Shown here piece by piece: positions 55,079 through 64,000 of a stretch of 64,000 bases of DNA. A program made the position numbers and the translations under genes. How positions within the stretch are numbered: the stretch's first letter is position 1; the number at the start of each line of letters is the position of its first letter. Source of the stretch: Archegozetes longisetosus (taxonomy: Eukaryota > Arthropoda > Arachnida > Sarcoptiformes > Trhypochthoniidae); assembly GCA_018873245.2 (NCBI GenBank), contig JAEMBT020000001.1, forward strand, positions 17,486,220-17,550,219. The letters run 5' to 3'. Under the pieces are notes generated by a model. It saw nothing but the letters and a program-made list of their open reading frames with translations, had not been told where the DNA came from and searched no databases.

Positions 55079-56000
55079 CTTGATATTAAATTTTATGAGA
55101 AGTATAAACGAGAACCTGATTAAAAAATTTTAATTTTTTAATAATAAGTTATTAATAATAAACTATAAAACAAAAATGTTTCAATAACCATAGAATTGAA
55201 TCAATAAAATGAATGTTTTATACTTAGAGTGCTATTCGATTAATTATAGAGTGAACTAAATAAGAATCAAACGCAGTAATAAATAGAATATAAAATTGAA
55301 ATTGAAAATTTTTGATCTTCTTAATCATTAACGAGTATAAGTTCATTAAAATTACATTGAAGTACGAGAAGTCTGTTTAACATCAGCATGCGTACAAAAG
55401 TGTGTGCCCGGCGCGATCAAAGCATAAATAAAATATGAAAATAGGACTGAAAATTATGTGAAAACTATAATATTTTTATGCCCTTCTTCAAAATCATTAT
55501 TAATTTTAATTAATTTGAGAGTCTCGCTTAGGGGTGAATTATTCATAGATTAACTGTAATATTGATGAATTGCACTTAAAGCTTTAGTGTGACTTAATCA
55601 ATTGCTTTAACAAGAAGGAACGCGAGTTTGGATCTGAAATTTAAACTTAACCGCTCCAGGGTTCTATCGGCCAGATCTAAGGAAAATCTGAAATAGAAGA
55701 TTATGAGTTATCAATTTTCGGAGAGTCACCCATAACTTTTGCATTATTTGTGAATAAAGCTTTTAGATTTAAGGACGAGCACCAACTCTGTGAAAAGCGA
55801 AAGCAATCCCATTAAACAAAGGAGACAACGATCAAACAGGTACGACTTATGATAAGGATAAACATATAAGTATTTGTAATTTTAATCAAATCTTTAATCG
55901 TTTCAATAGAAATGAAATATATTTCAGTTAATTTATGCGTTAATAAATTCTTTTATTCAAAACAGATAATTTTTTCCTGTTTGAGGAGCAACATTCTTAT

Positions 56001-56264
56001 TAGCGTTGCCAACTTTTTTCAGGAACATTCGCTGACAAGGAGAAAGATTAAAATAAAAATCGCTGAAACCGCTGACCAAATTTTTAAAATTTTTGGTTTA
56101 GACATTATTAGGTATATTATACCGTATTTAGTGTTTTAGTTTAGAATAATTTCCACTGACATAGTAATGCCAGCGGAGACCCCACCCACTGACTGCTGAT
56201 CTCATCAAAATCGGAAGTCCAAAATGCGGACCGTCAGCGAAATCGCTGACAGTTGGGAACGCTA
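56001..56264. mobile_element. hAT-type MITE (unit copy 2)
   Basis: Reverse complement of 44460-44723, with the ATAAGAAT duplications preserved in mirror orientation. Confidence 0.85.
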
Positions 56265-58023
56265 ATTCTTATAATTCAATTTTGCACTATTAAACAATTT
56301 AGTTGATTTCAAAATATTTATTCACAAATTTAATAATTTGATTCTTAATATTATACATAAATGTTATACGATCTCCACCGAGAACTTCGTCACATTTTAC
56401 AGATATGAAGAACGTCTTGTGCGATGCCGTATTGTATTAGGTAATCGGATGGATGACTTACTGCATTGAATCACACTTGAGTCGTTTTTGAGTCGTTTCG
56501 TAACATATGTTGAAGTGAGCGTTTATTTTTCAAACATGCTGTTAATCTTTCACTTACTACCTGCTTTTAATAATAGCGTTTAATGCTTGTTCTTTATTGT
56601 ACTCTTCAAAAATATGTGGATTCTAATCAATTTTATATCAAGTACAAATCATTACATTCTTGCTTCAGGTCATGCGAATAAATTTCGTTTCTATCTCTTT
56701 TCCTTTTATCTCATTTTTGTCGTTTTAATCATTGGTTTTTTTGCGATGACTTAAAGATCTTATTTTTTGAAATCAATCCAACTTCAGTTTGATCAGAAGT
56801 TTTGCAATCAATGTCCTCAAGATATTTAAGAAATTTCTTTTTACAATGTCTGTTTTTAACCAAATTTCACTTTAGTTAGTCACTTAAAGTTGCAAAATTT
56901 GATATATAAAGTATGTGAATACGTTGTATACTCACTATTGGCGTCTTTAACTAATTACAATCTTCTGGACATTGAATTTACTAAGTCTTTTAAATTTTGT
57001 CCATCAAATAATAATAGCAAATTACGTTCTACTTTATCAATAGGCTGTCCTTTTTTCCAATAAATATTTTGCGTCAATTTGCATTATTATTTTATAGAAA
57101 AATATAACTTTGTTACAGAAATACACCTATTTTTGTCTTGTTAGTATATTTTGACTGATTGTTCTGAAATTGATGCATCTCTTAATGTGCAAAATATTCA
57201 TAGTTATTAAAATATATAAAACTCACACAAACGCAAGCAAGATCACAATTTCCAACTTTTTAATGATGTTGAAATTCAAGGATCTAAGCCCTTATCTGTA
57301 TATCTAATAAGGAAAAGCAAGCGCGGTTAAAGACTTTGAAATTTCCTAAGGAATAAAAAGTTAACTTTTAGGACTAACCTTTCAAGTGAGACTCGTAGTT
57401 TCAAAACTTCATAGATGACATATAAAACACAAAGTTTGAAATGAAGTTATTTTGTTTTAAGGCATGATTTCTGTAGTCTGGTATCAGATGATCACAATAT
57501 GACTAAAATTATGTTTATTAATGAGCAAATACTACACCTCACGTTTCCTAGATTTTCATTTTCAAAACTGATAGTCAGGTCTAAACCTGATAGCAAGGTA
57601 ACTAAAGCATAGGAACAGGAGCTGTTCATTAGGCCCTATCTGCATTGATCGCAGAGTATCAAGTTTTATGGTGTACGACTTGTGTAGAGCTCATTTTCTT
57701 CGTGTGTGCTTGAATTATTTCTTTTAATTTGATCGCTGGTTTACATTTAAAACAAGAAGCAATCACTTGTTGGTTAAGCACTATTTATTCATTGTATCTT
57801 ATCAGATGTCATATAAGTATTATTTGGTACAAAAATTGTCACACTTCAGTAGCTCTTTATTTTGACTGTGTATATGTTCACTTAGAAGAGATCGTTGATT
57901 TAAATCATTAGTTATTTGAAATTTTACGTGAAAGATGAATGTCTTATGCGACGTCGTATTCTATTGGATAATCAAATGAATGACTTATCTCATTGAATCA
58001 CATTTGAATCGTTTCGTAACATA

Positions 58024-59135
58024 AAGTAGTGGGCAAAAATCTTTTGACAAGGTAATTTTATTAGATTTTCTTTAATAACTTTATTGTTATTACATCAGAT
58101 GCAATGAAGTCAATGTGAATCATTGCCTTCAGTTCTATAAAGCATTTGACAGAGTTTTATGCAGAGAATAATTATAGTTTAGCTTTTATGTGCAATTAAG
58201 AAAAACATGTATCGGACAAAAGTCTTTTGACTGTTTGTCAATTAATTAATTTCTTACAATTACAATCCGGAATGTTAACTTAAAAATTTGATAACAATTT
58301 TTCCTTAAACTAAACATTAAAATGAAATTATTTAAGCTGAATTTTACCAAAAATTTTTTGTCTTTAAAATTTTATTAATCAATTAAACTAACATTAGTTT
58401 GAGTGAGAAATTAAAAATTGCACACAATTAAGGGCTAATTGTAGCCAATTTTGATTCTTGTCACAAAGTATTGAATTACTCACCAATTAGTTTAATCAAC
58501 ATAAAAATCGCACAAATCGGACTACTTTTAGTTGTAGTTTAGATCATTATTAAAACTGCGTTTCAGAAAACTAATAGAATTCAATGGTAAAAAAAGTGCC
58601 AATAAATACTCATGATCTAAACTACAACTAAAAGTAGTCCGATTTGTGCAATTTTCATGTTGATTAAACTAATTGGTGAGTAATTCAATACTTTGTGACA
58701 AGAATCAAAATTGGCTACAATTAGCCCTTAATTGTGTGCAATTTTTAATTTCTCACTCAAACTAATGTTAGTTTAATTGATTAATAAAATTTTAAAGACA
58801 AAAAATTTTTGGTAAAATTCAGCTTAAATAATTTCATTTTAATGTTTAGTTTAAGGAAAAATTGTTATCAAATTTTTAAGTTAACATTCCGGATTGTAAT
58901 TGTAAGAAATTAATTAATTGACAAACAGTCAAAAGACTTTTGTCCGATACATGTTTTTCTTAATTGCACATAAAAGCTAAACTATAATTATTCTCTGCAT
59001 AAAACTCTGTCAAATGCTTTATAGAACTGAAGGCAATGATTCACATTGACTTCATTGCATCTGATGTAATAACAATAAAGTTATTAAAGAAAATCTAATA
59101 AAATTACCTTGTCAAAAGATTTTTGCCCACTACTT
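58024..59135. repeat. Palindrome centre 2: composite fold-back element
   Basis: 58024-58330 is the reverse complement of 42391-42700. 58331 to about 58425 matches the reverse of the right arm of the 41899 element (AAGCTGAATTTTACC variant). About 58500 onward matches its left arm and loop (AACATAAAAATCGCAC variant), and 58580-59135 its right side in forward orientation. The change of arm type inside the stem marks the join between unit copies 2 and 3. Confidence 0.75.
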
Positions 59136-60894
59136 TATGTTACGAAACGATTCAAATGTGATTCAATGAGATAAGTCATTCATTTGATTATCCAATAGAA
59201 TACGACGTCGCATAAGACATTCATCTTTCACGTAAAATTTCAAATAACTAATGATTTAAATCAACGATCTCTTCTAAGTGAACATATACACAGTCAAAAT
59301 AAAGAGCTACTGAAGTGTGACAATTTTTGTACCAAATAATACTTATATGACATCTGATAAGATACAATGAATAAATAGTGCTTAACCAACAAGTGATTGC
59401 TTCTTGTTTTAAATGTAAACCAGCGATCAAATTAAAAGAAATAATTCAAGCACACACGAAGAAAATGAGCTCTACACAAGTCGTACACCATAAAACTTGA
59501 TACTCTGCGATCAATGCAGATAGGGCCTAATGAACAGCTCCTGTTCCTATGCTTTAGTTACCTTGCTATCAGGTTTAGACCTGACTATCAGTTTTGAAAA
59601 TGAAAATCTAGGAAACGTGAGGTGTAGTATTTGCTCATTAATAAACATAATTTTAGTCATATTGTGATCATCTGATACCAGACTACAGAAATCATGCCTT
59701 AAAACAAAATAACTTCATTTCAAACTTTGTGTTTTATATGTCATCTATGAAGTTTTGAAACTACGAGTCTCACTTGAAAGGTTAGTCCTAAAAGTTAACT
59801 TTTTATTCCTTAGGAAATTTCAAAGTCTTTAACCGCGCTTGCTTTTCCTTATTAGATATACAGATAAGGGCTTAGATCCTTGAATTTCAACATCATTAAA
59901 AAGTTGGAAATTGTGATCTTGCTTGCGTTTGTGTGAGTTTTATATATTTTAATAACTATGAATATTTTGCACATTAAGAGATGCATCAATTTCAGAACAA
60001 TCAGTCAAAATATACTAACAAGACAAAAATAGGTGTATTTCTGTAACAAAGTTATATTTTTCTATAAAATAATAATGCAAATTGACGCAAAATATTTATT
60101 GGAAAAAAGGACAGCCTATTGATAAAGTAGAACGTAATTTGCTATTATTATTTGATGGACAAAATTTAAAAGACTTAGTAAATTCAATGTCCAGAAGATT
60201 GTAATTAGTTAAAGACGCCAATAGTGAGTATACAACGTATTCACATACTTTATATATCAAATTTTGCAACTTTAAGTGACTAACTAAAGTGAAATTTGGT
60301 TAAAAACAGACATTGTAAAAAGAAATTTCTTAAATATCTTGAGGACATTGATTGCAAAACTTCTGATCAAACTGAAGTTGGATTGATTTCAAAAAATAAG
60401 ATCTTTAAGTCATCGCAAAAAAACCAATGATTAAAACGACAAAAATGAGATAAAAGGAAAAGAGATAGAAACGAAATTTATTCGCATGACCTGAAGCAAG
60501 AATGTAATGATTTGTACTTGATATAAAATTGATTAGAATCCACATATTTTTGAAGAGTACAATAAAGAACAAGCATTAAACGCTATTATTAAAAGCAGGT
60601 AGTAAGTGAAAGATTAACAGCATGTTTGAAAAATAAACGCTCACTTCAACATATGTTACGAAACGACTCAAAAACGACTCAAGTGTGATTCAATGCAGTA
60701 AGTCATCCATCCGATTACCTAATACAATACGGCATCGCACAAGACGTTCTTCATATCTGTAAAATGTGACGAAGTTCTCGGTGGAGATCGTATAACATTT
60801 ATGTATAATATTAAGAATCAAATTATTAAATTTGTGAATAAATATTTTGAAATCAACTAAATTGTTTAATAGTGCAAAATTGAATTATAAGAAT

Positions 60895-61158
60895 TAGCGT
60901 TCCCAACTGTCAGCGATTTCGCTGACGGTCCGCATTTTGGACTTCCGATTTTGATGAGATCAGCAGTCAGTGGGTGGGGTCTCCGCTGGCATTACTATGT
61001 CAGTGGAAATTATTCTAAACTAAAACACTAAATACGGTATAATATACCTAATAATGTCTAAACCAAAAATTTTAAAAATTTGGTCAGCGGTTTCAGCGAT
61101 TTTTATTTTAATCTTTCTCCTTGTCAGCGAATGTTCCTGAAAAAAGTTGGCAACGCTA
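60895..61158. mobile_element. hAT-type MITE (unit copy 3)
   Basis: Forward copy of 44460-44723 with the same flanking ATAAGAAT. Confidence 0.85.
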
Positions 61159-62080
61159 ATAAGAATGTTGCTCCTCAAACAGGAAAAAATTATCTGTTTT
61201 GAATAAAAGAATTTATTAACGCATAAATTAACTGAAATATATTTCATTTCTATTGAAACGATTAAAGATTTGATTAAAATTACAAATACTTATATGTTTA
61301 TCCTTATCATAAGTCGTACCTGTTTGATCGTTGTCTCCTTTGTTTAATGGGATTGCTTTCGCTTTTCACAGAGTTGGTGCTCGTCCTTAAATCTAAAAGC
61401 TTTATTCACAAATAATGCAAAAGTTATGGGTGACTCTCCGAAAATTGATAACTCATAATCTTCTATTTCAGATTTTCCTTAGATCTGGCCGATAGAACCC
61501 TGGAGCGGTTAAGTTTAAATTTCAGATCCAAACTCGCGTTCCTTCTTGTTAAAGCAATTGATTAAGTCACACTAAAGCTTTAAGTGCAATTCATCAATAT
61601 TACAGTTAATCTATGAATAATTCACCCCTAAGCGAGACTCTCAAATTAATTAAAATTAATAATGATTTTGAAGAAGGGCATAAAAATATTATAGTTTTCA
61701 CATAATTTTCAGTCCTATTTTCATATTTTATTTATGCTTTGATCGCGCCGGGCACACACTTTTGTACGCATGCTGATGTTAAACAGACTTCTCGTACTTC
61801 AATGTAATTTTAATGAACTTATACTCGTTAATGATTAAGAAGATCAAAAATTTTCAATTTCAATTTTATATTCTATTTATTACTGCGTTTGATTCTTATT
61901 TAGTTCACTCTATAATTAATCGAATAGCACTCTAAGTATAAAACATTCATTTTATTGATTCAATTCTATGGTTATTGAAACATTTTTGTTTTATAGTTTA
62001 TTATTAATAACTTATTATTAAAAAATTAAAATTTTTTAATCAGGTTCTCGTTTATACTTCTCATAAAATTTAATATCAAG

Positions 62081-62881
62081 ATGGATGATTATTCCTTCAC
62101 AAATAGTTCTAATCATTTCGATCATACTTCACTCAACGCTGTTCATTTCGACTTATTTGGTCAATTTGATATCAATCACGATTCTAGTAAACAAATCACT
62201 GTTTACTCTGACTGTCATAATAATAACGATAAGCACTGTCAGCAAACTGATAGTGCATTACAAGACATGGACCAAACCAACTTTTACCTTTATAATAACT
62301 CAACTTTGAATATGAACCATTTATTCTGTCAGCCGATATCAAGTGCATCAAAAGAAACATCAGAGACTCATGAAGAAAGTGGTTATGCAAGGAACGAACA
62401 GTTTCCAGTAAGTACTAAAGCTACTGATCTTTTTATAAATAAGATGTCAGAAGAACTAAAGTCAAACTTTAGTAAAAAGAAATTCAAGAGAGTGAAGAAA
62501 ACTGGGACAAAATTGAATCTGACTCAAAGTAAGAATTCTGGATTATGTTCGAGAAAGATGGCTCATGTCGCGGCTGAAAGCAAATATAGGTCATCAATTA
62601 ATGAACAAATGAAAAAACTGAAGACATTAGTGGCCGGACCTAATGTTAACTGGAAAAAGACAACCATTTTAGAAACAGTGGCTCAATATATAGAACAACT
62701 AAAGAGAGTTAATTCTAATTTGGCTGAAGAAAATTCACAATTGAAGCTTAAATTGAATCAGTTCTCTTTAGTCACCTCGTTGCCCATCACTACTGCTAAT
62801 ACAGTAATGCCAGTGATCACTCCTTTAAATATAAATGGCATTCAATTACAAAATTCAACGATTATGTATTCGTGTATTTAA
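62081..62881 (+). CDS. SREBP-like bHLH-leucine-zipper factor (unit copy 3)
   Basis: Third identical 266-codon frame, same start context and the same AATAAA 83 bp past the stop (62964-62969). Because synonymous sites also look unchanged among the three copies, the duplication is very young, kept homogeneous by gene conversion, or an assembly effect. Confidence 0.75.
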   Translation: MDDYSFTNSSNHFDHTSLNAVHFDLFGQFDINHDSSKQITVYSDCHNNNDKHCQQTDSALQDMDQTNFYLYNNSTLNMNHLFCQPISSASKETSETHEESGYARNEQFPVSTKATDLFINKMSEELKSNFSKKKFKRVKKTGTKLNLTQSKNSGLCSRKMAHVAAESKYRSSINEQMKKLKTLVAGPNVNWKKTTILETVAQYIEQLKRVNSNLAEENSQLKLKLNQFSLVTSLPITTANTVMPVITPLNINGIQLQNSTIMYSCI

Positions 62882-64000
62882 ATATTTTTCTTTCCAGATC
62901 TGAGACAGAATAGCATGTTTTACTTATGCAACAATAAGCTGTTTTGTTATCTCTAAAATACTAAATAAAATACTGATTTTCAACCTGATTGAGTAATTGA
63001 TAAACTTAGTCTATTTAATAGATCAGTGTACTTAAAACAGAGGTGTGTGTAGCATATCTTTTTATCTTCTAAACTAAGATATTATGCGCAATTTTCCTTT
63101 AATATTACGCATCGATCAAATGCTATTTATGAATGAACTTTGAAGTGAGTTGAACAAAAGTTGTTCTTTAATCATAACATTTTGTTTTAAAAAACACTTT
63201 TAGTATCAAAAATGGTATTTACAATAATAGAGTCTTTGTTTATGTAACATCCATTGATGTTTAACGGGTTTTTAATTCTATTTTCGGCCTTTTTTAATCT
63301 TATCTATGTATCGATTTTGGCGACTTTAAGCCATAATATCTGAGGATCATAAGAATTTCCAAGTTACACTATCAATTAAAGTGAAATTTTAATGTATTTC
63401 TTTACTTTTACTACTATTTACTTTTCTTATGTTAAATTAATCAAATATAAATGAAAACAAAATAGAAAGACTTTCTAAAAATACAAGTACTTTTTAATAT
63501 TTTAAAACAGTGAAAATTGTTTTAAAACATTTTCAGAAAATCCCATTTTTACAGCTCTTTCAACATGTTATAAAGTATTGAACTGCTATATTTAAACACT
63601 AATTCTATTTGATCACTAAAAGTTATTTTGTATCATATTTTGAATAGATGAGTAATTTATTTGACATCTGATTAAAATATCAAAATATAGAAAGCCTTAA
63701 CTGCTTCATCTCAGTTTAGAGGATAAAAAGACATTTTGTATAGTATATGCAGTATATCTAAATATACAAGCGGTACTAGTTAAGTTTTGAGAATAAGCAA
63801 TTTATTCAAGAGTTAAATACATTATATTAAGAATTTTTTTCGAAATACTCTCCCTGGTTTTCTATACTGTTATATTAAAACAAAAAGTATTTTAATTTGT
63901 TTTGTAAACTTTCTATTTGTTATGAGAATAAAAGTAAGACTCTTATTTCGTTATGACTATAAAAGGTTTTGTTTAGTTCGCTCTAATTGTAAAAGCAAAT

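Larger units (their letters stand above)
50363..58579 (-). repeat. 8.2-kb unit, copy 2 (reverse)
   Basis: Reverse complement of copy 1; positions pair as x + y = 100724 or 100725. With copy 3 it pairs as x + y = 117159. Confidence 0.9.
58580..64000 (+). repeat. 8.2-kb unit, copy 3 (forward, cut by window end)
   Basis: Matches 42145-47565 at a constant offset of 16435 to the last base of the window. The remaining 2.8 kb, including the hAT element, would lie to the right. Confidence 0.9.

Overview
The window looks like nuclear DNA from an arthropod. It is very AT-rich and gene-poor. Its host genes are single-exon, seven-helix gustatory-receptor-like proteins and a bHLH-leucine-zipper factor of SREBP type, and the rest is mostly DNA-transposon debris (hAT, Tc1/mariner, piggyBac-like, PIF/Harbinger-like, fold-back elements). 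Intronless gustatory receptors in such numbers recall acariform mites, but that placement is inference.

Layout. 1-5200 holds three remains of a Fanzor (eukaryotic TnpB-like RNA-guided nuclease) element. One is almost complete, with 16-bp terminal inverted repeats flanked by TTAA, an intact RuvC/zinc-ribbon half and two frameshifts near the N-terminus. One is a dead inverted 3' half. The third is a 41-bp scrap at the window edge. 5200-7800 carries a GC-rich island, a hAT relic, a decayed integrase-like gene and a fold-back element. 7800-26340 is a chemoreceptor cluster. It holds three intact receptor reading frames (minus strand at 8824-9891, 17187-18251 and 21894-23000) and at least six broken copies. 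Four of its units share the same two-gene arrangement (subfamily B upstream of subfamily A). A duplicated integrase relic in this stretch has been invaded by a mariner (itself carrying a hAT) and two more hAT-type elements. 26340-42000 is a graveyard of receptor-associated repeats broken by clean transposon insertions with visible target-site duplications and paralogous empty sites.

42000-64000 is an 8.2-kb unit present three times in alternating orientation (forward, reverse, forward and still running at the window end). Each unit carries an identical 266-codon intronless gene whose product has the SREBP-type Tyr-containing basic region but no membrane segments. Both symmetry centres (about 50362 and 58580) fall inside fold-back elements, so either hairpin-mediated inverted duplication or an assembly artefact must be considered; a few copy-specific differences favour a real event.

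The most unusual contents are the Fanzor element with its conserved 3' non-coding segment (candidate guide RNA) and the palindromic triplication of a soluble SREBP-like factor. No rRNA, tRNA, CRISPR array or bacterial-type operon was recognised.
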